Shown piece after piece: positions 26,585 through 34,607 of a stretch of 64,000 bases of DNA (position 1 is the stretch's first letter; each line of letters opens with the position of its first letter). The translations under genes and the position numbers were made by a program. The stretch is from assembly GCF_004359985.1 (NCBI RefSeq), contig NZ_SMRO01000003.1:480206-544205 (forward strand), in the 5' to 3' direction. The DNA comes from Paraburkholderia flava. Its GTDB lineage: Bacteria; Pseudomonadota; Gammaproteobacteria; Burkholderiales; Burkholderiaceae. The notes under the pieces are model-generated. The model searched no databases. It was not told where the DNA came from and worked only from the letters and a program-made list of their open reading frames with translations.

Positions 26585-27000
26585 AGTTGTCTCCTATGTG
26601 GTTTATTGAAAGTGCGTTCAGGTCGTGCGGTGGCTTTTTGCGGCTCGCCGGGGTACTTTTCACAGGCGATACGCGGCGTGCCGGTGCATTGCAACAGAAA
26701 ACGGATCGGGATGCAGCGGAGCCCACCGGAACGCATCGGAACGAACGGGCGCGGTGCAAAAGCAGCCGCGAAAGAACCGTGTTTCCAGCGTCCTGTGATT
26801 CACTGCCGATGCGATCCGGGCGGGCCGTGGTGTGCGGGCAGTATCGAACCGGCTCCGGGATCGGATGCAGCACTGCACACCGCGCTGGAAGCGCCCGCGC
26901 CTGGGGGCGTAGTATTCGCTTTCGCCGCCCCGGCGACAAGCGCACGATTACGTAAGCCAGCTACGTATTCCTACGTAGCCACTCTGTCGATCTTTCTACG
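26585..27000. promoter_or_regulatory. Divergent promoter region with three TACGTA hexamers
   Basis: These 416 bases separate the transporter operon from the kinase-regulator operon. TACGTA occurs at 26949-26954, 26962-26967 and 26972-26977. The last two form a perfect 8-bp inverted repeat, GCTACGTA-TTCC-TACGTAGC (26960-26979). They end 23 bases before the kinase ATG. Such short palindromes suit a NarL/FixJ-type regulator, so autoregulation by the gene product at 28410 is inferred. Confidence 0.55.
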
Positions 27001-28398
27001 ATGAACCTCAAGGCGAAGATGTTTCTGCTCGCGATCGTCCCGTTTCTGGTGGCGATCGTCGGCATCGAAATTGGCGTGCGCGAACAGGCCAAAGTGCTGG
27101 CCGACATGCAGCACTCGACGATGCAGACCGCGTACATATCGAGCAAGGAACTCGAACTGAAGCATTACGTCGATCTCGCGACCAGCGCGATCGCGCCGCT
27201 CTACGACGCGTCGACCGACAACGCACGCGACGATGCGACGCTGCGTCTGCGCGCGCTCGACGTGCTGAAAAAAATGGACTTCGGTCCGGACGGCTATTTC
27301 TTCGTCTACGACATGCACGGCCGCTCGCTGATGCATCCGCGCGAAGCCGATCTCGAAGGCAAGGACCTGTGGGCGATGCGCGATCCCGAGGGCGCGCTGC
27401 CGATCCAGGAGCTGACCGCCGCAGCGGCACGCGGCGGCGGCTACGTGCGCTACATGTGGCATCGCCCGTCGACGGGACGGCTCGAACCGAAGCTCGGCTA
27501 CGTGGTGCCGCTGAATCGCTGGGGATGGATGGTCGGCACCGGCATCTATCTCGGCGATGTGAACACGACGCTCGCGCAGATCGATCAACGCGCGTCGGCG
27601 AATATCGACCGTACGGTGATGTGGATCGGCGCGATCGCGCTCGCGGGGCTCGGCGTGATCGCGGTGTGCGCGCTGGTGCTGAACGTCAGCGAGTACCGCA
27701 GCGCCGACGCGAAACTGAAGCGGCTTGCGCAGCAGGTCGTCGAGTCGCAGGAGAACGAACGGGCACGGCTGTCGCGCGAACTGCACGACGGTATCGGGCA
27801 GATGATGGTGTCGGTGAAACTGCTGCTCGAATCGGCGATCGCGCATCTCGAACGCAGCGACGTGCGGATTCCGGCCGCACAAACCGCACTGTCGACGAGT
27901 CTTACGCGGCTCGGCGACACGCTGCGCGAAGTACGCCGCATCTCGCATGCGCTGCGGCCTGCGATGCTCGACGACCTCGGCCTCGCCGCCGCGCTCGAAC
28001 AGCTCACGCGCGAACTCAGCGGCGAGGCCGGCATCGAGATCGCGTTCTCGCAGACCGGCCACGCGAACGCCGCGCCGATGACGGACGCGGTCAACATCGT
28101 GCTGTTCCGCATCGCGCAGGAAGCGCTGACGAACGTCGTGCGCCATTCGCTCGCGACGCGCGCGACGCTGTCGCTCGACGTGTCGGCCGATGCGGTCACG
28201 CTGTCGATGGCCGACAACGGCCGCGGCTTCGACGTCACCGATGCATTCGCCGGCCCGCGCGGCGGCGTGGGGCTGCGCAACATGCGCGAGCGACTCGAGC
28301 GGCTGGCCGGCACGCTGTCGCTGATGTCGCAGGCGGGCCACACGATTCTCACCGCGCGCGTGCCGCTTGCGAACGGCGCACCTCGCCTCACGGCCTGA
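27001..28398 (+). CDS. Cache-domain sensor histidine kinase, NarX/HisKA_3 type
   Basis: The protein is 465 aa. Layout: TM1 7-24, periplasmic single Cache domain about 30-195 (FGPDGYFFVYDMHGRSLMHP is typical), TM2 205-227, dimerisation domain with phospho-acceptor His262 in LSRELHDGIGQ, and the ATPase domain 340-455 with N-box EALTNVVRHS and DNGRGFD. It lies 11 bases before the response regulator gene. By analogy with MctS it may sense a short organic acid. Confidence 0.93.
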   Translation: MNLKAKMFLLAIVPFLVAIVGIEIGVREQAKVLADMQHSTMQTAYISSKELELKHYVDLATSAIAPLYDASTDNARDDATLRLRALDVLKKMDFGPDGYFFVYDMHGRSLMHPREADLEGKDLWAMRDPEGALPIQELTAAAARGGGYVRYMWHRPSTGRLEPKLGYVVPLNRWGWMVGTGIYLGDVNTTLAQIDQRASANIDRTVMWIGAIALAGLGVIAVCALVLNVSEYRSADAKLKRLAQQVVESQENERARLSRELHDGIGQMMVSVKLLLESAIAHLERSDVRIPAAQTALSTSLTRLGDTLREVRRISHALRPAMLDDLGLAAALEQLTRELSGEAGIEIAFSQTGHANAAPMTDAVNIVLFRIAQEALTNVVRHSLATRATLSLDVSADAVTLSMADNGRGFDVTDAFAGPRGGVGLRNMRERLERLAGTLSLMSQAGHTILTARVPLANGAPRLTA

Positions 28399-28409
28399 AG
28401 GAACCCGAC

Positions 28410-29054
28410 ATGAACGACGCTTCACTTGCCGCAGCGCGCCTGATGCTGGTCGACGATCATCCGCTCGTGCGCGACGGTCTGCGCGCGCGGCTCGACGCGG
28501 TGCCGAATTTCACGGTCGTCGGCGAGGCGGGCAATGCCGACGAAGCGCTCACGCTTGCCGCGCTGCACGAACCCGATCTCGTGCTGATGGACGTCGGCAT
28601 GAAAGGGATGAACGGCATCGAGCTGGCGGCGGTTTTTCATGAGCGCTTTCCCGCGATCCGCGTGCTGATGCTGTCGATGCACGATAACGTCGAGTACGTC
28701 ACGCAGGCGGTGCGCGCGGGCGCGAGCGGCTATGTGCTGAAGGATTCGCCAGCCACCGAGATCGTGCTCGCAATCGACGCGGTGCTTCGCGGCGAGCTGT
28801 TCTTCAGCGCAGGGCTCGGCGCGCGGATGATCCAGGCGTCCGCGATGCAGACACCTGTCGAACGACTGACGCCCCGCGAGCGCGAGATTCTCGATGCGCT
28901 CGCCGATGGTCTGTCGAGCAAACAGATCGCACAACGTAACGGGCTGTCGGTGCGTACGGTGGAGACGCATCGGTTGAATCTGAAACGTAAGCTTGATATC
29001 GAAGGGCAGGCGGAGTTGATCAAGTTTGCGGTGGAGTCGCGGCGGAGAAGCTAG
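28410..29054 (+). CDS. NarL/LuxR-family response regulator
   Basis: The protein is 214 aa. The receiver domain has acidic pocket Asp15-Asp16, phospho-acceptor Asp61 (LVLMDVGM) and Lys111 (YVLKDS). The LuxR-type HTH occupies about residues 150-208 (LTPREREILDALADG, SVRTVETHRLNLKRKL). AAGGA precedes the ATG. It pairs with the upstream kinase and probably controls the divergent SSF transporter. Confidence 0.95.
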   Translation: MNDASLAAARLMLVDDHPLVRDGLRARLDAVPNFTVVGEAGNADEALTLAALHEPDLVLMDVGMKGMNGIELAAVFHERFPAIRVLMLSMHDNVEYVTQAVRAGASGYVLKDSPATEIVLAIDAVLRGELFFSAGLGARMIQASAMQTPVERLTPREREILDALADGLSSKQIAQRNGLSVRTVETHRLNLKRKLDIEGQAELIKFAVESRRRS

Positions 29055-29136
29055 GCACTGCCTGCGATCCGGCGATGGGGCCGACACACCCGGCACTGCT
29101 GACTATATGTAGCCTGAATGAATAAGCGCATCGGTA

Positions 29137-29161
29137 TTCGCACGACGCGACGTGACTTCGC
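29137..29161 (+). promoter_or_regulatory. Perfect PIP/hrpII box (TTCGC-N15-TTCGC)
   Basis: TTCGC at 29137-29141 and TTCGC at 29157-29161 are separated by exactly 15 bases. This is the consensus plant-inducible-promoter box read by HrpX/HrpB-type AraC regulators of type III secretion genes in Xanthomonas, Ralstonia and relatives. A -10-like TAAATA follows 31 bases later (29193-29198). The box starts 209 bases before the ATG of the 435-aa gene. Confidence 0.72.
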
Positions 29162-29345
29162 ACACCTTAAGTGGACGGTGCAACGCACTGCTTAAATACG
29201 GTCTGAGGAGTACACGCACGGCACGGTTCTGCTGACAGTGCGGCGTTCGCAGGGAGTGCGAGCGTCCGTCACGCGGACGGTCCGTATTCATTCGATGGCG
29301 CACGGGGGATCCGTATCGCCTTCGACATATATCAGGAGATACACC

Positions 29346-30653
29346 ATGTCTGGCAACGGAATCGGCTCGACGCCGACCAATAACCTTTCGCACACGCAGT
29401 TTTCGACTTCTAACGCCGAGGTCGACACGCCGGCTACGCCGCGCCGTAGCAGCTCATCGCGCAGCCAGCATCCGTCGGCAAACATGCCTTCTCCGCGCGC
29501 TTCGCAGGATGGCACGGAGATGAGCGTTATTTCGCGTCCGCCCGCTGCGGTGACGCGGTCGCGGACCTCGCTAGGGGGGCGGTCGGCGCCGGGTGCGTCG
29601 TCGAACGAGGTTGATCGTATTACGGACGACGTGGAACAGGCGCTGGATGAGATCGTCAACCAACCATTGCCGCAGCACGTGAATTCGCCAGCAAGCCTCT
29701 GGCAGCACATCACCGGACGGCTGCAAGGTGCGGTCGGCGGCGCGGTCACCGCCGGTGTTACGTTCGGTGCATTCCGTGGCGTCGGCCCGATCGCCGAGCA
29801 CACGACGAGTTCGGAGTATGGTCAGCAGGTAGCTACACAAATGAAGTCCGTTTTGATCGGTGCTGCTGCCGCTGGCGTGGGCAATACACTTGCAACGATG
29901 GTCCTGACACCGGCCGCAGTTGCACTCATGTCGAAATTGCTCGGGACCAGCACGGCGCTTACACCCCGATCGGCCGAGCAGATGGTGCCGCCGGGCTCCC
30001 CGGACCGCGCCGAACAGATCGCGGGTATCAAGACAGCTCAAGCCCGATTCGGTGTCGACTCACTGGCCAACATCCTTTCCGGTGGCGCGTCATTCTCTAC
30101 TGCCCATGGCGTGCGCGGCGGGCTGACGGCCAACGCTGGATTGACGCCGATTGCCGGCTATGGTGCGGCTGCGGCGGCATCGTCTGCGGCAGGCGGTTTT
30201 ACAGCGGTGGTGACGCAGACTCTACAGGCCAAGAGCCGGATCAAGGTGCGGGGCCCGGGTGATCAGGAATCGATCGAGGATCTCTTCGAGCATGTGTCAA
30301 AACCTCCTGTTGCCATTGGCACCGCAGTCAGCGGCGCGACGCAAGGTTTTCTCGGTGGTAGGCAGGGTATGCAGGCGGCCAGGCATCTGGTTTCGCAAGT
30401 TGGGCAACGCGCGGCGATCGTCGGCGCTTCGACCGTGGCGTACGGCCTGACGCAGGCAGCGATTCCGGCGGCCCGGCACACGCTCACCGAGCACGGTGTC
30501 TCTCCCGAACTGGCCAACAGCGTCGCCACCGGTGGGATAAATGCAGCCGGATTCGCGATGGTCGTGATCGCCTATTTCACGCTGCTCGGTAAAATCGCTG
30601 GAACGATCCCGCAGCGGAATCCGCAGCAGCCGGGGGGCGCCCCGCGCTCGTAA
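29346..30653 (+). CDS. Candidate type III secreted protein with glycine-rich hydrophobic segments, unrecognised
   Basis: The protein is 435 aa from ATG 29346 (CAGGAG upstream). Residues 1-90 are low-complexity and rich in Ser, Thr, Pro and Asn, as in type III secretion signals. Residues 117-200 and 240-420 contain Gly/Ala-rich hydrophobic stretches (GGAVTAGVTFGAF, VLIGAAAAGVGNTLATMVLT, GYGAAAAASSAAGG, FAMVVIAYFTLLGKIAG) that could insert in membranes. There is no Sec signal and no cysteine. The perfect PIP box upstream and the lower-GC setting support a HrpB-type regulated effector or translocator-like protein. No family was recognised. Confidence 0.7.
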   Translation: MSGNGIGSTPTNNLSHTQFSTSNAEVDTPATPRRSSSSRSQHPSANMPSPRASQDGTEMSVISRPPAAVTRSRTSLGGRSAPGASSNEVDRITDDVEQALDEIVNQPLPQHVNSPASLWQHITGRLQGAVGGAVTAGVTFGAFRGVGPIAEHTTSSEYGQQVATQMKSVLIGAAAAGVGNTLATMVLTPAAVALMSKLLGTSTALTPRSAEQMVPPGSPDRAEQIAGIKTAQARFGVDSLANILSGGASFSTAHGVRGGLTANAGLTPIAGYGAAAAASSAAGGFTAVVTQTLQAKSRIKVRGPGDQESIEDLFEHVSKPPVAIGTAVSGATQGFLGGRQGMQAARHLVSQVGQRAAIVGASTVAYGLTQAAIPAARHTLTEHGVSPELANSVATGGINAAGFAMVVIAYFTLLGKIAGTIPQRNPQQPGGAPRS

Positions 30654-30764
30654 TGTTTCGACAGGCAGTATCGATGGTTCATCCTGACTGGGTCTGAGAG
30701 GCGAGGCATCCTTTCGGGCTCGGCTGGATGACCGTCGATATGAATGTCCGGCTCCATTCCATGA

Positions 30765-30823
30765 GTGACGTTCGATGCACTGCGCGACCGGGTTCGACCC
30801 GTCGTGCATCGATCGATCGTCAC
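30765..30823. repeat. 59-base nested imperfect palindrome
   Basis: The outer arms GTGACG and CGTCAC, middle arms TCGATGCAC and GTGCATCGA, and an inner GGGT-TCG-ACCC hairpin stack into one long structure. It follows the 435-aa gene by 112 bases and has no T tract. It could be a processing or attenuation structure, or the trace of a mobile element. Confidence 0.5.
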
Positions 30824-31169
30824 GTGCCACGCCGTGTTCTCGCGGCTGGCCTACTTCCCTGACTGTCCGCACGCAACTTCGCTTGCTGCACTTCGACACC
30901 GATGTTCGAGGTGCGTTGCGGTGTTCCTGCGCGTCGCGAACACGTCGTCGATGTATTCCCACATCTGATTTTCTGATCCTTTAAAGGCGGGCGAAATTCA
31001 TTGCCTGACCGGGCGGGATTCCGTCGTCATTCAGTTCTGCAAATGTTGCTGCGCCTTGAGTGGCCTTGGTGCGATACGTGACTCCGTTTGTCGTCCTGCG
31101 GAATGTATTCGCAGATCAATTCTGGACAACCAAGCTTTTTTATTTTCTCTCCGACGGACTTCAGGTTGC

Positions 31170-31231
31170 TTCGCCTTTTGTGATCATTCTTCGTTGTACT
31201 GTCATTTCGGACATCCGCTTGTCTCTATTCT
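31170..31231 (+). promoter_or_regulatory. hrpII box (TTCG-N16-TTCG) with spaced -10 TATTCT
   Basis: TTCGC (31170-31174) and TTCGT (31190-31194) give TTCG-N16-TTCG, the hrpII box of HrpB-regulated genes. Exactly 31 bases later comes TATTCT (31226-31231), which fits the described N30-32 YANNNT arrangement of PIP-box promoters. The ATG of the 221-aa gene is 189 bases after the start of the box. Confidence 0.72.
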
Positions 31232-31358
31232 GTACTTAAGCAAATCGCAATCACCCTTGTTCAAACAAGATATCTCGGACTGCGTTGCTTCTGTCTGAAG
31301 AGACGGACTAGACCCAGTTCGTGTTTTCGTTATCGCTTATCAACCTGAGGAAGAAATC

Positions 31359-32024
31359 ATGTTTCCACGAGTCACAGCAAACGCCGCAAAAGCAGCTGCA
31401 CAAGCGACGACGGCTGCACCCAAGAAAAAACTGAGTACGGGAGGCGGGATGCCCGGCAGCTCGAGCGCCATGACCTCGTTCGAAGGCATTTCAGGCCGCC
31501 GCCCCATTAGTACGGCCGTAACCGACACGAAGTTTGGTAAGGACGGTAAGGTAACGGATCCCGGCCATATCCAGTTCCAGACGTCGGAGGAAGAGCGGCA
31601 GGAGATGCCGGGATTGGCGCCAGCTATCGGGCACTCCCCGAACTTCGGCCAGGGCCGGCGGCAAAGTGTGCCTGTTAACAGTACGCTTCGGGACGGTAGC
31701 CCATTCAATGTCACTGGCGTAAGAGGGGAAGCAAAACCCTCAGGATCCGACAAGGTGATTCCGAACCCTGATCGCTTGTACGATCACGGGAAGGCTTCGC
31801 CGGAGCAACTCAGAACGCTGCGTGACATGCAGGAGCAGCCTATTTTCCCGAAGTACGAGACGAGTGGTAGCGACGGCACGAACTGCGTTTCCGGTCACGC
31901 GGAAGTGGCAAATCGGCTCGGCATGAATGTCCCGACGCCATACAAGCACACGCTGCCGCAAGAGTTGGGGGAAGACATGAAGAACAAGAAAGCGGGTGGC
32001 GACTCTTCGAGCGGAACCCGATAA
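31359..32024 (+). CDS. Candidate type III effector with single-Cys papain-toxin-like motif, unrecognised
   Basis: The protein is 221 aa (GAGGAAG precedes the ATG). Residues 1-60 are rich in Ala, Thr, Ser and Lys, without a Sec signal. The only cysteine, Cys176, lies in DGTNCVSGHAEVANRLGMNV. This recalls the nucleophile segment of papain-fold toxin/deamidase domains (NC-rich start, A-RLxG, then V and P), but the downstream catalytic part is short (His197 is the only later His). An alternative reading of HAE as a deaminase zinc motif fails because no PCxxC follows. The hrpII promoter and a strong terminator make it a single-gene unit. Confidence 0.7.
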   Translation: MFPRVTANAAKAAAQATTAAPKKKLSTGGGMPGSSSAMTSFEGISGRRPISTAVTDTKFGKDGKVTDPGHIQFQTSEEERQEMPGLAPAIGHSPNFGQGRRQSVPVNSTLRDGSPFNVTGVRGEAKPSGSDKVIPNPDRLYDHGKASPEQLRTLRDMQEQPIFPKYETSGSDGTNCVSGHAEVANRLGMNVPTPYKHTLPQELGEDMKNKKAGGDSSSGTR

Positions 32025-32108
32025 GCCAGGTACACGCGATTCGACAGGCTTCGATTCCAGACCATATCGATAGAAGCGTCGTGCAGTGTCTTGATTGAAC
32101 CGCTCCCC

Positions 32109-32155
32109 AACGGGCCTCGCGCATTCCCCATGCGCGAGGCCCGTTGCCTTTTCTT
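32109..32155 (+). terminator. Terminator of the 221-aa effector candidate gene
   Basis: A perfect 16-bp stem (arm AACGGGCCTCGCGCAT, loop TCCCC) is followed by GCCTTTTCTT. It closes the accessory island before the aminotransferase gene. Confidence 0.88.
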
Positions 32156-32206
32156 CACTGCCATGCTTCCCTTGCAAACGTTCGACATCGCAACGGAGCA
32201 ACCAGC

Positions 32207-33544
32207 ATGAGCATTCCCATCGGCATCAACCGCGACAACGCGCGACAACTCCGCGAGCGCGAACGCGCACGTTTCGTCGAGCGCATGCCAGCGTCGCGGC
32301 AACTGTCGGAGCGCGCAGCGCAGCATCTACTGTTCGGCGTGCCGCTGCACTGGATGAACGACTGGCCCACGCCGTTCTCGCTGTACGTGAGCGACGCGCG
32401 GGGTGCGCACTTTCGCGACGTCGACGGCCACGTGTACGCGGATTTCTGTCTCGGCGATACCGGCGCGATGTTCGGTCATTCGCCTGAGCCGGTCGCACGC
32501 GCGCTCGCCGCGCAGGCGGCGAAGGGGCTCACGGCGATGCTGCCGTCCGAAGACGCCGCGTGGGTCGGCGAAGAACTCGCGCGGCGCTTCGGTCTGCGGT
32601 ACTGGCAGTTCGCGATGACCGCGAGCGACGCGAACCGCTTCGCCATACGCTGGGCGCGCGCGGCGACGGGGCGCAAACAGATCGTCGTGTTCAATGGCTG
32701 TTATCACGGCACCGTGGACGACGTGTTCGTCGATCTCAAAGACGGCCGCGCGACGCAACGCGACAGCCTGATCGGTCAGGTGCACGATCTGCGGCAGTAC
32801 ACGCGCGTCGTCGAATTCAACGATCTCGCCGCGCTGGAACGCGCGCTTGCCGACGGGCAGGTGGCTTGCGTACTCGCCGAGCCCGCGATGACCAACATCG
32901 GCATGGTGCTGCCCGCCGACGGTTACTGGCGCGACGCGCAGGCGCTGCTGCGCCGCTACGGCACGCTGCTCGCAATGGACGAAACCCACACGATCAGCAG
33001 CGGACTGCGCGGCTATTGCGCGGCTCACGGCATCGAGCCGGATATGCTGGTGCTCGGCAAGCCGGTCGGCGGCGGGATGCCGTGTGCGGTGTACGGCTTC
33101 AGTGCCGAATTCGCCGCGCGTGCGCAGCAGGCGAAGCACGCGGCGCCGCCCGGACACTCGGGCATCGGTACGACGCTGACGGCCAATCTGCTCGCCGCCG
33201 CCGCGATTCGCGCGACGCTCGCCGACGTGATGACCGATGCCGCTTATGACACGATGTTCCGCACGGCCGAGCGTCTGCAGATGAAACTCGAAGCGACGAT
33301 CGCGCGCCACGGCCTGCCGTGGTGCGTGACGCGCATCGGCGCGCGCACCGAGTTCCAGTTCTCGCCGGTGCCGCCGCAAAACGGCACGGTCGCGGGTCGG
33401 CAGCTCGACGACGAACTCGAGCAGATCATCCATCTCTATCTGCTGAATCGCGGCGTGCTGATCACGCCGTTCCACAACATGATGCTGGTGTGCCCGCAGA
33501 CGTCGGATGCCAACGTCGACCGGCTCGTCGATGCGTTCGACTAG
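32207..33544 (+). CDS. Class III aminotransferase, glutamate-1-semialdehyde aminotransferase-like
   Basis: The protein is 445 aa from ATG 32207. The fold-type I PLP enzyme pattern is complete: FCLGDTGAMFGH, FNGCYHGTVDD, MDETHTISSG (Asp binding the ring N) and the Schiff-base Lys in VLGKPVGGGMP. It resembles hemL-like enzymes of secondary metabolism rather than true HemL, since the AGVRSPVRA-type N-terminus is missing. The divergent LysR regulator and MFS exporter downstream may form a functional unit. The substrate is unknown. Confidence 0.88.
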   Translation: MSIPIGINRDNARQLRERERARFVERMPASRQLSERAAQHLLFGVPLHWMNDWPTPFSLYVSDARGAHFRDVDGHVYADFCLGDTGAMFGHSPEPVARALAAQAAKGLTAMLPSEDAAWVGEELARRFGLRYWQFAMTASDANRFAIRWARAATGRKQIVVFNGCYHGTVDDVFVDLKDGRATQRDSLIGQVHDLRQYTRVVEFNDLAALERALADGQVACVLAEPAMTNIGMVLPADGYWRDAQALLRRYGTLLAMDETHTISSGLRGYCAAHGIEPDMLVLGKPVGGGMPCAVYGFSAEFAARAQQAKHAAPPGHSGIGTTLTANLLAAAAIRATLADVMTDAAYDTMFRTAERLQMKLEATIARHGLPWCVTRIGARTEFQFSPVPPQNGTVAGRQLDDELEQIIHLYLLNRGVLITPFHNMMLVCPQTSDANVDRLVDAFD

Positions 33545-33601
33545 TGTCTCGCCGAGATTGCATAAAGTGAACGTGAACAGCTTCGGACCCGCAAAGCCGG
33601 C

Positions 33602-34489
33602 TCAACTCCCCAACTGCCCCTTCAACCACCGATAAAACAGCTGGATCGTCGCCTCACGCGGATGCCCCTCACGCCACGTAAAGAAGTAATCGAGCGAGGC
33701 GGGAATCCGCACGTGCCCCAGCTGCACGAGCTCACCGCGTTCGATGAACGCGCGCGCAAGCTGCAGCCGCGCGGTCGCCACACCCTGACCCGCGACGGTC
33801 GCCTGCAGCAACAAACCCGCATCGTCGAAGATCGGCCCACGGTCCGGCTCTTCCGCAGACAGACCGGCCGCGTCGAAGAAGTCGCGCCACGAGCGCCGCG
33901 AGAAATGCAGCAGCGGCATCGTCGGCAGATCTTCGATGCGGAAGTCCGGATAGCGCGCGAGCAGTGCGGGACTGCAGACCGCGACGACCATGTCGTCGAG
34001 CAGCTTGCGGCTCAGGAACCCCGGCTCGTCGACGCGCCGATGCCAGATGCCAACGTCGACCGAATACGGATCGGGCGGCACGACGCTCGCGTGCATGTGC
34101 AGCGACAGATCGATCTGCGGATGCGTTTCGTAGAAATCGCCGAGCCGTGGAATCAGCCACACCGACAGAAAATCGGACATCGCGCTTAGCTCGAGCCGCG
34201 TGACCCCCGCGCCGCCGAGGCCGCGACGCGTCGCATCGAGTGCGTCGCGCAGGTCGTCGAGGCTGTGCCGCACGCGGTCCGCGAGTTGCGCGCCCGCCGC
34301 CGTGGGGATCATCCGCGCACCGGCCCGGCGGAACAGCTCGACGCCGAGCTGTTCTTCCAGCCCTCGCAGATGATGGCTGACGGCGCTGTGCGTCAAATGC
34401 AGTTCTTCGGCGGCGCGGCTGAAACTACGTCGGCGCGCTGCCGCTTCAAGCGCGCGCAAGGCCTGCAAGGGAGGAAGTGAGGTCGCCAT
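33602..34489 (-). CDS. LysR-family regulator, GcvA-like
   Basis: The protein is 295 aa. The N-terminal HTH (LPPLQALRALEAAARRRSFS, HLTHSAVSHHLRGLE) is typical of the GcvA/AmpR subgroup. The effector domain covers residues 92-290. It is transcribed toward the aminotransferase gene and away from the MFS gene at 34608, so it probably regulates one or both. Confidence 0.94.
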   Translation of the reverse strand: MATSLPPLQALRALEAAARRRSFSRAAEELHLTHSAVSHHLRGLEEQLGVELFRRAGARMIPTAAGAQLADRVRHSLDDLRDALDATRRGLGGAGVTRLELSAMSDFLSVWLIPRLGDFYETHPQIDLSLHMHASVVPPDPYSVDVGIWHRRVDEPGFLSRKLLDDMVVAVCSPALLARYPDFRIEDLPTMPLLHFSRRSWRDFFDAAGLSAEEPDRGPIFDDAGLLLQATVAGQGVATARLQLARAFIERGELVQLGHVRIPASLDYFFTWREGHPREATIQLFYRWLKGQLGS

Positions 34490-34607
34490 GACGTCAAATT
34501 CTACTCACAATCGACGTTGAAATCTCTCGCTGGCTCCGCACGCCCGTCTCGCGAATAATCGAGCCTGTCCAATATTTCCCAGATTCCTGGAGAAGGCTGT
34601 CCGCATC

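Larger units (their letters stand above)
30654..31358. other. 705-base AT-richer intergenic region between the two effector candidates
   Basis: No convincing gene is present; a few short open frames lack ribosome sites and coding bias. It holds a long imperfect hairpin (30765-30823) and the hrp-type promoter of the next gene. The composition falls well below the window average, especially after 30960. Confidence 0.6.

Noticed and set aside
29293..29325. TTCG pair close to the 435-aa gene as an alternative hrp box
   Set aside because: The spacing is 26 bases, not 15-16; the perfect box at 29137 is far better.
31056..31298. An 80-codon open frame upstream of the 221-aa gene
   Set aside because: It lacks a ribosome site and coding bias and covers the hrp-type promoter.
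31872..31935. HAE in the 221-aa protein as a cytidine-deaminase zinc motif
   Set aside because: No PCxxC partner motif exists; the protein has only one cysteine.
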